64,000 nucleotides of DNA, from assembly GCF_019175385.1 (NCBI RefSeq), contig NC_083342.1, positions 115,754,376 through 115,818,375 of the forward strand. Direction: 5' to 3'. Under the pieces are notes generated by a model. The model made no database searches. It was not told where the DNA came from and saw only the letters and a list, made by a program, of their open reading frames with translations. This document shows positions 13,366 through 26,100 of the stretch, piece after piece. Origin of the DNA: Lycium barbarum. Taxonomy: Eukaryota > Streptophyta > Magnoliopsida > Solanales > Solanaceae. Numbering within the stretch: the stretch's first letter is position 1; each line of letters opens with the position of its first letter. The translations under genes and the position numbers were made by a program.

Positions 13366-13601
13366 TTTATATTAGGGCAGAAACCTTTTCCAAATACCAG
13401 CTCAACTAATTATAGACAATTATCTTTAGTTAGCTTTTACACGCTAATTAGTGTATAAATATTAAACCAAAAAATTCCACACCCCCCACTCTTCCCCGAG
13501 AAATAAAAAAGAATTACCCATATGTGATACATACATTTCCATTATCATAGATGACAAGTGGACAGAATATACAGTTTCTATGAAACTCTGCAGCAACTCC
13601 C
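12008..13601. other. Intergenic, includes the PI4KA 3' flank
   Basis: No coding sequence recognised. The last part, just below 13602, must hold the 3' UTR and poly(A) signal of the PI4KA gene, but I cannot fix the cleavage site. A compound microsatellite lies at 13328-13366. Confidence 0.4.
13328..13366. repeat. Compound (AT)n(AG)n microsatellite
   Basis: A TA run passes directly into a GA run, about 235 bp downstream of the PI4KA stop codon. Confidence 0.85.
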
Positions 13602-14111
13602 TCACTTTTCTATGCCCTGCTGCATATATTGTATCAAATCATACCCCGCAGTCGTCCACTTGTTGTACGCATCACTACATGCACGAATCATGTAATTGGC
13701 TGCTTCACGCTCACTCATCTCAGGATGAAATCTCTTCCGAAGATTTCCTATGGGGTCACCCCTGCTAAAGCAAGGCAATCCGCTATCTAACATCATCAAA
13801 ACTGTGTTTATTATCCCATCCATGTAGCGACGTGCAGCAAGGTAACCCTTGACACACAAGCTGGAAAACAACCAATCCAAGCCTCAGCATAAGAAAAAAG
13901 TAATTCATACATAAAGTACAGCGCAATTGGCCCAACGAAGACCACTGACCTTACAAACAGGTACCATGTGTCACTTTTCATTGCTCCAGACGGGTCAATT
14001 AATTGGGTCATCTCATGACTCAGCTTGAAATGAGCGCTTTCAAATCGCATATTTCCACCAGGAGAAATTTCCAGGATAAAACCAAAATCAATATGGACAA
14101 GCCTACCAGCA
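13602..14111 (-). CDS. PI4KA: PI4KA last two exons: activation loop and C-terminus
   Basis: Exon 14111-13950 opens by completing a serine codon and reads [22 protein letters not shown] is the metal-binding motif and the following loop, with [12 protein letters not shown], is the substrate-determining activation loop of PI4-kinases. The frame runs through into the intron as an apparent longer open frame, but the family sequence continues at 13860 ([16 protein letters not shown]), so the true donor is the GTCAGT at 13949. The last exon ends [14 protein letters not shown], the conserved extreme C-terminus of PI4KA, with the stop at 13602-13604. Confidence 0.95.
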
Positions 14112-17100
14112 CTGCAGAACAATATTAAAAAGGAAATTTATAAGAAGATGAATCAATATTACCCGACCAATGATGATAAGCTGGAAAATATGTCTATTTA
14201 TTTCAGAATAATGTATTTTCTTCTTTGGAGTGTCCAAAAGTATATGTCCACTTCATGAACTCGTCCACAAAAAACTCTCCACCATCCAATGTGGAAACAG
14301 CATTTTGAAAAGGATTGCACAGTTACGAAGTGAAATTAATTCACATTATTTAGTTCTTGGTTTGTTAAAAGACTCATTTAAAACGGGTTTATTCAACTAT
14401 CTATGCAAGCTAGAAACACCGCCATTACTCTTGAATAACCAATTGAGTCCACATGAGCTCGAACAATTAAGCCATTAGCCATCAAAATATATACAATACG
14501 AGCTAGTTGAACTTGCCTCATGATAGTGTTTCCTTGAGTCTCCTAATAGACATTGCTAAATGCAACTATCACACAGCAATGGCATGTATGTAGCCAAATA
14601 AAGGGGTCGTTTGGTACATGGTATTAGCTGGGATATTCCAGCACTAACTGTAGGATTAATTTTGTACCATGTTTGGTAGAATGTATAAATTTATCATGTG
14701 ATAAACTTATACCTTGTACCAAACAAAGTATAAAGTGCATCCCAAACTTAAAGATGGAATATCCCATCTTATCCTATTAATCCTGGGATTATTTTATCCC
14801 ATCTCCTAGATGGGATAAATTAGTCCCAGGATTATAATCCTGAGATAATTTTGTCTACGTACCAAACGACCCCTTAGTATATAACTTATAACTTTATATG
14901 CAGAATAGTTACATGTTGGTTGCAAATTGCACATTATCATTCATCATCATGTGTATCAGCAATCTTATATTAGACAAAAGTTTAAGTCCCTATGTTTTCT
15001 TAATCTCAGCCTTCATGAAAAGCTTTCAAATAATATCAAGAATAGAAGCATACTTTATGACACATTGTTGACACGTAAGGCGGAATGCATAATGAGGATA
15101 CCCTTGATCGTGTTAATTAATTAGCATGATTTTGGGAGACTACTTTTTCTAACGTAATTACAGAATAAAATATTTTCTTTTATTGTAATTGATTGTCTTT
15201 CCTTAATTAGTTATAGGATTCATTGAATAAATACATCTTCGTGATACTAGAGCCAAGATCCATCCCATTTCCTCAATTAGTTATAAGTTATAAAGATATA
15301 CAGAATAAGAGGGTTTCTTCTTCTAAAAATTTTCATGGTATCAGAGCTAGATCCATCCCATTTCTTGGTTCCCGATGTTGAGCCCCCACATTATGCTGTC
15401 CACACTCCAGTTTGCAGGCCACGGCGTGTGAGGAGGTGTTGATTGTCCCACATAGGTGGATTATGAGTTTCTTGGTCTTCTTATATGATCCTAGGCAATC
15501 CTCACTTCATGAGTGATCTTTTAGAGTTGAGTTAGGCCCAAAGTCCGTTCCAAGTATACTAGAAACTCTTAGCTAGGGATGGAAAAATTCCCATAAAACA
15601 TGATCTGCCCATTTATCAAAACAAACAAACCCATTTCATCCCTTTAAAAAATGGGCTAATATGTAGCCCAATTTGACCCATGAGAGATCTTATCAAAATA
15701 TTTTCAAAATAACATATTTTTACACATATGTTACAAATTGGCATAATGAAGAAGAAAGAAATAATTGATCAAAACACCCCTACCTATCACGTTTTTAGTT
15801 TCATACTTAAACTATGCCTTGTTTATAATAAACCCTTGAACTATAAACTTTAAAGTGCTAAAACCCCCCGGCATAACAGATGGCTAAGTGTGTGTTAACA
15901 CCTCCTTAGAGGCACGTAAAGTGCAATAAAAGTCATTTACGCGGCTTTTATAATGGCTAATTAAGGCAGACATCAAATTTTATATTTTTTTGTTGGTTCT
16001 TTTTATTCTTCTTCAGGTCTTTTTCTTTCTATAAAGAAGTCCTTTTTTTTCAATAAGACACTTAAACTTCGTAAGAATCTTATGACCCCTTATCCTTGTT
16101 CATGATGGAATTATTAACCCCTTATAGACCCATGTGGCATAGAGAGTCACCTCACTCTCCAAGAGAGACTGAGATGAGCAAAAAGTACCTTTTTAAATTT
16201 TTAAATTATTTTTCTACATTTTATTTGTAGAGATACTACTTATTATTTAGTTTTTCAGGACTTTTTCTTTTCTTTTCCCGTTATCTTCCCCACCGACATT
16301 GCGTTACCCTTTCTCTTCTTTTATCTTCTGTAAATCAAGTTTTCTTCTGCATCACTGTTCTTCGTTTTCCTTTTTCCCTTTTCTTCTTGGCTAATTGTAG
16401 TGGAGTTCATATTTTGAGGGAGAAATACTAAAGAATCATGATGCTGAGGTTTTCCGGCCAGAATTTATATTTTGACCACTTGGCTCTGTTGAATCAATTT
16501 TTTCTCAGTTTGTTTTGAAAAGGCTATATTATTGCATTTTTTTCTTCTTCCTTCTTTGAGTTTGATTCGGTGACTGGTGCGTGATTTGCACTCACTTTTG
16601 GCTTGGCTGAAAAAGGAGGTATATATGCTACTTTGAAGTTGTTGGAGGGGTCATATAACCCTTGTAAAAGTGCAAGTGTCTTCTTGAAAAAAGAGGACTA
16701 GTTTAGGGAGGACTATGTATTTTCTCTTCTATAAATGAGGTCTTCTTCCTCATCTTCTTCCCTTTCTCTACATCTGATATTTTTGGGTATGTAAATGTGG
16801 GTTTAGATTTGAAATTTTTCTCTTTCTTTTTCAACCCTAAGATATGATGAAATCAAAGATTATAGAATAAAATCACGGTGAAACCAAACCAAATGGGAGC
16901 TGATTTGCTTCAATTTCGCTAAAACCAAGGATCTCTCAATTTAAATGGGACAAAAATGTCGTCCTTCATGTTTTCTCAGTACCTTTTCTTTTCTTCCATT
17001 TTTACTTTTAATTCCTTTTAATTTCTTTTTTCTTTTTTTACTTATTTAATTAGGATTTATGTGGAAAAATAAAACCACTAATAGTTTAAGCAAAATCTGG

Positions 17101-20100
17101 GAAAAAATTAAATAACATGGTGTAGTGCCACTTGGCACTATTTGAAATTCTTTTGGGAGAGTGAACACACATAAATAGTATATGATGAGGAGGGGATTTA
17201 GCACTTGAAAGATATAGTTTAGGGGAGTAACATAAACAAGGTATATTTAAGTATGAAACTGATAAAAACTTGATAGTTTAAGGAGGACTTTGACCAGAAT
17301 ATGTTATATTAGATACAAAAAAATTGTAAAAGAACAAACAAAGAAATTAAAACTTAGTAAGAATTGAGTGTGTTGGGTTATGACCCATTATTTAACCCAT
17401 TTCAGCCCAACCCCAGTAACTTCTGGACTTTGATCCATTATTTCAAGAAAAAATAAGTTATACTCCCTCCGTTTTAATTTATGTGAACCCATTTGACGGG
17501 GCACTGCGTTTAAGAAAGAAGAGAAGACTTCTAAATTTGTGGTCCTAAATGAGTCACATATATTTTGTGTGGCTATAAATCATTGCATAAAGGTAAAGTG
17601 TTTCCAAATATAGAAAGAGGTCATTCTTGTTGGCACGGACTAATAAAGAAATAGGTTCACATAAATTGAAACAGAGAGAGTATTAGATACAAAAATTATA
17701 AAAGAACAAACAAAGAAATTAAAACTTAGTAAGAATTGAGAAGGTTGGGTTATGACCCGTTATCCAACCCATTTTAGCCCAACCCAAGTAACTACTGAAC
17801 GAGCCAATTACCCGCCCATTGATTAACTTAACCCATTTTGACCCACTCAAACTCAACCCAACCCCGCCCATTTGACACCCCTACTCTTACCCTTTGAGTG
17901 ATAATAAATACTACTTTTACGATTACTCATTTCAATATATGGGGTCCTACTCAAATTAATTCTTTGTTTGAAAATTGATGGTTTGTTAACTTTTTTTATA
18001 GGATGACTTGGATGAATCTATTAAAGAAAGGCCAAAAGTAAGGTTTTCTCTTGCTTTCAGTCATCTCATAAGATAATTTGTAGTCAATTTGAGGTTAAGA
18101 TAAAAATCTTGTGAACTGACAATGGTAAAAAAAAAAAAATACATGGATAAAAGATTTGGTGTTTATCTGGAATTCAATGAGATAATCATCAAACTAGTTG
18201 TCCCTACACCAGTGCACAAAATGGGGTTGCTGAAAGAAACAATTCGAAGTGACAAAATTTATTATATTTACCATAAATCTACCAAAAACCGACTATAGGG
18301 ATTCCAGTCTAATTGTCTATCTTATCAAAATTGCAACTTAACACCCTCCGTTTTCAGAGTCCTCTAAACTCGCCCCGGGAGGGGCGTACCAAAACCGCTC
18401 CGGGCGTAAATGAAAGGCGTAGATCCATAACGCATACACCCTAGAATTTGAGGCGTAAGTCCTGGGCGTAAAGGCGTACGCCTCAAGCATAAATTTGATT
18501 TTTATTGTTTCAAAAGTATTTTTTCTATAAATTATGATTTTTATTATTGGTATAATGAAATTTATACTTTATGTTATCATGTTTTCATGTTGTACTGATT
18601 TTTCCTAAAATATACAACAACAACCCAGAGAAATCCCACAACGTGGGGTCTGGAGAGGGTAGAGTGTACGCACACCTTACTCCTACCAAGGTAGGACGGC
18701 TATTTCCGAAAGACCCTCGGCTCAATAAAAAGCATAAAAAGAGGTCAGGTAAGGCTAAGAGATTCAAAGCGATATGGAAATGCAAATAACGAAAGCGACA
18801 CAGATAAACCAGGACAATCAAAGCACAGGAAATAACAGATAATAGCATAAATCAAAGCACAAGAAATTATACTGCAATAATGCGACTACTAATAAGGAAG
18901 GATAACGAGACTATCTACTAGCCTTCTACCCGAATCTGGGTCCTCCAAACCCTCCTATCTAAGGTTATATCCTCGGTAAGCTGTAACTACGCCATGTCGT
19001 GTCTGATTACCTCTCCCCCAATACTTCTTCAGCCCACCCCTACCTCGTCTGAAACCATCCATGGCCAACCTCTCACACCTCCGCACTGGGGCATCTGTGT
19101 CTCTCCTTTTCACATGCCCAAACCATCTCAACCTCGCTTCCCGCATCTTGTCTTCCACCGAGGCCACTCCCACCTTATCCCGAATATCCTCATTCCTAAT
19201 CCTGTCACTCCTGGTGTGGCCACACATCCATCTCAACATTCTCATCTCGGCAACTTTCATCTTTTGAACGTGAGAGATCTTAACTGGCTAACACTCCGCC
19301 TCATACAACATAGTCGGTCTAACCACCACTTTGTAGAACTTGCCCTTAAGTTGTGGTGGTACCTTCTTGTCACATAGCACTCCGGAAGCGAGTCCCCATT
19401 TCATCCACCTTGCCCCAATACGATGTGTGACATCATCGTCAATCTCCCCGCTGCCTTGCATAATAGACCCAAGATACTTGAAACTACTTTTCTTCTGGAT
19501 GGCCTGGGTACCAAGCCAGCCTCTTGAGGTGCTTCACTGAACTTGCACTCTAAGCTATGTTACTCGGACTCTTCAAAAATGGACACGGGTGCGTGTCGGA
19601 TCCTCCAAAAGTAGTGCATTTTTTAAGGATCCGACATGGGTGCGGCTACATTTTTGGAGAGTCCGAGCAACATAGACTATAAGTACTCTGTCTTGGTCCT
19701 ACTCAGCTTAAACCCTTTAGACTCCAGAGTATGTCTCCAACCCTCCAGCTTAGCGTTAACTCCGCTACGAGTCTCGTCAATCAGGACTATGTCATCCGCG
19801 AAAAGCATACACCATGGCACCTCATCTTGAATTTGCCGCGTCAATCCATCCATCACCAAAGCAAATAAAAACAGACTAAGAGCTGATCCTTAATGCAACC
19901 CCATCACAACTGGAAAGTGCTCTGAGTCTCCTCCTACTGTCCTTACCCTGGTTTTGGCTCCCTCATACATGTCCTTGATTACCCTCATGTACGCTACAGG
20001 TACACCTTTAGCCTCCAAGCATCTCCATAGGATCTCTCTTGGAACTTTGTCGTAAGCCTTTTCTAGGTCGATGAATACTATGTGTAAGTCCCTCTTCCTC

Positions 20101-23100
20101 TCCCTATACTGCTCCACCAGTCTTCTCACAAGATGGATGGCTTCTGTAGTTGAGCGTCCCTGCATGAATCCGAACTGGTTCTCTGAAATAGACACGCCTC
20201 TCCTCACCCTCATCTCCACCACCCTTTCCCACGCTTTCATAGTATGGCTTAGCAGCTTGATACCTCTATAGTTGTTGCAACTCTGAATATCTCCCTTATT
20301 CTTGTACAGAGGGATCATTACACTCGACCTTCATTCTTCAGGCATCATTGCCATCTTAAAGATGACATTAAACAACCTAGTCATTCACTCCAAACCTGCC
20401 GGGCCCGCGCTCTTCCAAAATTCCCCAGGAATCTCGACAGGTTCGGTCGCTCTTCCCCTGCGCATCCTACGAACAACACCCTTAACCTTCTCAACCTTAA
20501 TACTCCTGCAATACCCAAAATCGCGACGCCTTCCTGAATGTTCTAAATCTCCCAACACAATGTCTCTGTTCCCTTCTTCATTCAAGAGTTTGTGGAAGTA
20601 TGACTGCCATCTCCGTCTAATGAGAGTCTCCTCTACCAATACTTTGCCATGCTCGTCCTTGATGCACTTCACTTGATCCACATCACGTGCCTTTCTCTCC
20701 CTCGCCTAGGCTAGCTTGAACAATTTCTGGTCCCCTCCTTTCTCCTCTAGTTCAGCATAAAGGCATTCAAAAGCTACCGTTTTTGCCGTCGAAACCGCCA
20801 ACTTCACCTCCTTCCTCGCCATCTTATAAAGTTCCCTATTCGTCCACTTCTCCACCTCATCCTTGCTTTCTATCAACTTCGCATACGCCACCTTCTTTGC
20901 TTCCACCTTCCCTTGAACTTCTCCATTCCACCACCAGTCCCCTCGATGCTGACCACGACTACTTGTCGAGACCCCCAACACTTCCCTTGCTACCACCCTA
21001 ATGCAACTAGCCGTCCTATCCCACATACTGGTCGCATCCCCACTACTATCCCAGGCCCCCATATCCTTCAATTTCTCTCCCATCTCCAGGGCACTAGTCG
21101 TGGTCAAACTCCCCCATTTGATCCTAGGTCGGTCATCCACGACCCTCTTCTTCCTCGTCATCTTGATCCCTAAATCCATCACCAAGAGCTTATGTCGGGT
21201 TGTAAGGTTATCGCTCGGAATGACCTTACAATCTTTGCACAGAAACTCGCATAAAAAATAGCACTGCCATAAATAGTTTTTTTTAGATGACTATGCCTGA
21301 AATTGATATGATACAGATTTCATAGCACTATGTTCCTGAAGCAACTTTATCCATTTGTTGTCATTGTTCTTAACTTTTTGCCCTTCTCCTTCTTTGGATA
21401 TACAAATAAAAGTTAGTGCAAACATTAGTTGAGGTCGGGAAGGACTGATAGATCTGGAAATTGATGATGAAGTGAACGAAGATTTCATTTTAAAGATTAT
21501 CTAGACTATTATCATTTTTCGTGGTGTTGTATTTCTCAAATGATATTTATAATAATTCTTTTAAATTATTGGTGATTTATTTGAATTTATTTGCAGAATT
21601 TTAATGAAAACTTTACTTTTGCTTATTTTTTAGTAATAAAATTATAAAATTGAATATACGTGAGACATACGCCCCGTAGATCCATGGGACTTAAGCCCCG
21701 TGTACCGGGGCTTGCGCCTCGCCTCACGCCCCTGCCTCTTAAAACATTGCTCTAGAGAATTTAAAACGCACAGTATAATGTTCCTCCAAAGATGTTTGGG
21801 CTTGCCTACTTTGTTCACTCTAGATTCTGAGAAACTGGATCCTAGAGCTGTTAAATGTGTCTTTCTTGGTATTCTCCTACATAAAATGGTTATAAATACT
21901 ATTATCCTTCCTCATGGATGTTACCTTTTGAGAGTCTGAACCCTATTTCAGAATTACACCATCACCTCTTTAAGGAAGGAGTGTTAAGGAGAAGAGATAA
22001 ATCTTCCTAGTTCCACTGTTGAAACCACCACCACATAGGATAATGAAATTGGAGAAAGAATTCAAGGGGAGACTATTGGACGTTGGGATAGACCTGATTT
22101 GATAACTTACTCAAGAACAAGCATTACGCAATCTACTGAAGTTGAATCCTTGATATGATCCTAGGAAGCTCCTAGACGATTATGAAGGCTAAAACTCTTG
22201 TTGGAGCTTTGAAGGTGCATTTCCATGCCAAACACCCCTGGACGAGAGAGATGGGGCCTTTGGAGGCCATGGAAGAACAAGCCACAAGGGTGTGGATGAT
22301 TGCTTGGAAGGTAGCTTGGCAAGTCGAGGAGAATGCTACTATTCAAAGTGGTTAAATGCGCAAAGTGGCTAGAAGTGCAATCATGGGGCTAAGGTTGCAA
22401 TTGGAGGTCATATTTGCAAGTTATGAGGCTAAGATTGCAATTGGGGGACATATTTGCAAGATAAGAGGCTAAGATTACAATTGGAGGTCTTATTTGCAAG
22501 ATATGGGTCTTTGGATGCAATTGAAGACCCATGTGGCTATTTTTGCAAAAGAGCCACTTTAGGGCCTTTTGATGTAATAGCCTTAGTATAAATAGACCAT
22601 TAGTCTTCCATTTACATTCAGCTTGAGATTTATGATGAAACTCTTATGAGTGTGTTTTCTCCTTGTATGGAGCTAGTTTAGCTAGGATTAGCTAGTATTA
22701 GGATTAGTGGGTGGATTCCCTTAACTCTTACCTTGAACCTCTCTTGGATGATCTATGATTAGATTTCCATGTATGAGTTTGAGTCTCTTCTTCCTTGGAA
22801 TGAATTCATCTTAGATTGTTTTTGATTAATAGGTGTAGGTTTCCTTTCCTATGTTGACTAGTCACAATTGTAGTTGATTAATTCCTTTCTTTCTTCTAAA
22901 TCTCATCTCCTTTTCCTCTATTCTCATCTCTAACTTTCTATCTATCTTAATTTCCGCATTTTGATTATTTGATTCGGTTTACCCCAAATCGATCTGTATC
23001 AATCCTCTTCTACTGATGAGTTATCTACATTTCCTAATGAGTTAAAGTTTGCCTATTGCTCATAGAAAAGGAGTCAAGTCTTATACCAAACATTCTTTAT

Positions 23101-26100
23101 TTTATTTCTCCTGTAATCCCATGTCTCCCTACGATAGAGCCTTTGCCTTATTTATTTCTTCTGTGTTTATCCCCCGGGATTTGGAGGATATCTTTTGTAC
23201 ATCCTAAATGGAAGCGAGTTATGACTAAAGAAATGTCTGGTAAAAAAATAAGACTCGAGAACTTATCACTTCACCACCCAACAAGAAGTTGGTTGACTGA
23301 AAATGAGCCTTCATTGTGAAGGAATGACCCGATTGAAAGATTTTAAGCAAGATTGATGGGTAAGGGATTCACTCAAACTTATGGAGTCGAGTATCAAGAG
23401 ACATTTTCCCCGTTGCAAAGATGAACGTATCAAAAATCTTTTATCCTGTGCAGCTAATCTTGATTGGGACGAAGTGTATTTGGAGATCCTCCAGGATTTG
23501 ACACTGAAGAAAGTCTTGTATGGATTGAAACAAACCCCCAGACGTTTGACAGATTCTGCAAAGGGATGATCTCTTTTAGTTACCAACAAAGCAATGTCGA
23601 TCACACCCTCTTCATGAGACATCAAAAGGGTAAACTCACTTTTCTCACAGTTTATGTTGATGACATAGCAATGACAGGATATTAACAAAAAGGATATGAC
23701 CTGATTGAAGAAGCTGTTAGCAGAAGAAATTCAGATCAAAGATCTATGGAAGTTGAAATATTTCTTGGGGATTGAGGTCGCTAGATCAAAAACGAGAATC
23801 TTTATTTTTCAAAGGAAGTTTATTATAGATCTCTTGAAAGAAACTGGTATAAAATGTTGCAAGCCAAGCACAATCGCCTATTGAAAGTAATTACAAGTTA
23901 CAAATAGGGGGTGGAAAGTTAGTTGATAAGGAGAGATATCAGAGGTTGGTTGGAAGACTCATTTGTCACTCTCACACTAGACTATGCATAGCCTATTATG
24001 TCAGCTTGGTGAGTCGGTTCATGCATGATCCCTGAGATCCTCATATGTCAGTTGTCTTTCACATTTTGTGGTATTTGAAGTCTGCTCCAAGGAAATGTTT
24101 GCTTTTCTCTAAACATGGTCACCTCCAAATAGAAGCTTTTACAGACGCAGATTAGGTTGGATCTTTAGATGACAGAAGATCAACATCCTGTTATTGTACA
24201 CTCATAAGAGGGAACCTAGTTACTTGGAGAAGCAAAAAGCAAAGTATAGTTGCCAGATCTAGTGTGGGAGTAGAATATAGAGCTATTGCTCAATGTTTGT
24301 GAGCTTCTTTGGCTACAAAGTTATTAGAAAAATTAAGATTGTCTGAAAAAGAAAAACTTTCCTTGTACTGCAACAACAAAGCTGTAAGCAATATAGCTTA
24401 GAATCTTGTTCAACATTGACCAAACAAAACTTATTGAAATTATTTGGCACTTCATCAAAGAGAAAGTCACTCATGGTACCTAGAGTATGCTTCATGTACC
24501 ATCAAAAAACAATTAGCCAATGTGCTTAGAAAAGGCCTCGGCAAAAGGACTTTTCATACTTTGATTTGCATATTGGGCATGTGGGACATCTTTGCTCCAA
24601 CTTGAGGGGGAGGGTTAATTGTGTTAATTGATTAGCATGATTTTAGGAGTCGTTATTCTTCCTAGCGTAATTATAGAAATAGCATATTCCTTTTATTGTA
24701 ATTGATTATCTTTCCCTAATTAGCTATAAGCTTCATTGTAATGTAAAGATTATACAAACATGCAAGAAGTCTTTCTTCTAAAATTCTTCAGGAACATATA
24801 AATTAGTTTGAAAAAATACACTTTCAGACAGATGTAAAGGCAGGTATCCTTTGTTGTGCATATTTTATCTCCACTTAGCTCCTGCACTTGAACTGTTGAA
24901 ACATTTTAAAACATTTCTATCATGGCATGACGATATTTTAGAGGCTTTCTGCATCTTAAGTAACACCAAACTTGACATAGATAAAGTGTAATTTTGCAAC
25001 CATTAGTACTATGACAGAGGACAGAGGTGCTTACCTGTCAATCAGAAGGTTCCCATTATGTCTATCCTTAGGTTGAAGCAACAAGCTAGCAACTGCATAA
25101 CCTGCACTGCTTATGATGAAGTTCTCACGAGCAGCTTCAAAACCAGGAGAACCAACAGGCCCATAGTCCTGTTGGAAAATTTCATATAGACCACCATCAG
25201 TCGTCTCACCCATCTGACTTCTGCTCCGTGTGTTGGGTACGACCTGCAAAAGGGACAGATGTGAAAAGATTTTGGAGGTAAGAAGGCTGTCATGACTACA
25301 TAAAACTAAGCGATCTCATCACCATTGTATACACGTAATATCATCTTTCTTCTGTACTGTGATGTAAGTAAGCTACCACCATGTATTGCGTGCTAGGTTC
25401 TCACCCAAAGAAAGGCATATGTACACAAATTGATCACTGAAAATATTCTATATACTATAAAGATAAATCTAAGATACGAGGGAACCAGGAAAAGATAGGA
25501 AAAGTTAAGCATTTGTTACAGCAACACAAGGGCCAATGGGTTGGTTAACGATTCGGCCGAACTCAGTAATTTTGGTCCACTCTGAATTTGTCTTGAGAAA
25601 TTCAGTAGAATATGCACAAATTATTCATTTTGAACCCAGTAACTTGGGAGAACTAGAATCTCGAACCCATAAGCTTCAAATTCTGGCTCCGCCTCTACAG
25701 GAACACAGTTTAGTAACCAATATTTGCCGCCTATCCTGTAGGTGATCATTACATTCCTTTAACAACCATTTGCATTCAAGCCTTCAATTACTCGATAAGA
25801 TTCAGCAGACAGTTCAGTTTTCCTAATTGCACTCTAAGTTGATAAAATTATCAGTTGTTATCTCACTAGGACCCTCTTTAACTAGGAACACAATATGTAT
25901 GTCTGTGTAATTTGGCGTAATAACCATTTATTGATTGCTGGCCAGACAATCGACAATTGCACTTGTTGAAAAACAAAAAGAGGATAGCTGGGGAGAAATC
26001 TGGGGATTTGTGCGTAATGAATTTTAGATGGAACTACTACCTTGGTCATTTTCAAATATCTAGCGGCTCAGCAGTTTTAGTGGATGACATGACAATGAAG

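Larger units (their letters stand above)
15574..17883. mobile_element. hAT-type non-autonomous element
   Basis: Ends TAGGGATGGAAAA (left) and GACACCCCTA (right) are short imperfect inverted repeats of the hAT type, and subterminal GGGTCA/GCCCATTT words are inverted too. The flanks are CTCTTAGC (15566-15573) and CTCTTACC (17884-17891), an 8-bp target duplication with one mismatch, as expected for hAT. Inside the copia element. No transposase; a further TIR element and a Stowaway lie within it. Confidence 0.6.
18360..21746. mobile_element. GC-ended repeat carrying the RTE LINE
   Basis: The integrase remnant of the copia element breaks off near 18360 and resumes near 21747. At the breaks the DNA turns GC-rich: CGCCCCGGGAGGGGCGT at the left and CGCCTCGCCTCACGCCCC at the right, with loosely inverted GGCGTA/TACGCC words. 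Inside these ends the sequence is AT-rich, and the RTE LINE sits in the middle. I recognise the GC-rich word pattern as a common Solanaceae repeat but cannot name the superfamily. Confidence 0.4.
15111..24790 (+). mobile_element. Ty1/copia retrotransposon, decayed, split by nested insertions
   Basis: LTRs at 15111-15335 and 24622-24790, a primer-binding site at 15336 and a purine tract GAGGGGGAGGG before the right LTR define one element in plus orientation. Its coding remains lie in pieces: integrase at about 18001-18355 (HQTSC and [13 protein letters not shown] words), KCVFLG at 21848, reverse transcriptase at 23020-23690 with VYVDDIA, and RNase H at about 24125-24300 ([16 protein letters not shown]). 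Gag is not recognisable. Many stops and frameshifts; not functional. The order GAG-PR-INT-RT-RH fits copia. No matching 5-bp target duplication was found next to the LTRs. Confidence 0.8.
14112..25034. other. PI4KA intron of 10.9 kb filled with nested transposons
   Basis: The intron between the catalytic-loop exon and the DFG exon holds a MITE (14601-14875) and a copia element (15111-24790) that is interrupted by at least three large insertions, themselves interrupted. None of the open frames here belongs to PI4KA. All are listed separately. Confidence 0.85.

Noticed and set aside
13811..13949. Apparent extension of the DFG exon of PI4KA ([17 protein letters not shown]...)
   Set aside because: Intron read-through; the family sequence continues at the acceptor before 13860, in phase.
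18994..21261. Plus-strand open frames of 60-130 codons
   Set aside because: They are antisense to the RTE reverse transcriptase coding on the minus strand, which explains their codon bias.
22387..22546. Regularly spaced repeats as a CRISPR array
   Set aside because: Adjacent 40-bp units without unique spacers, in a plant LTR.
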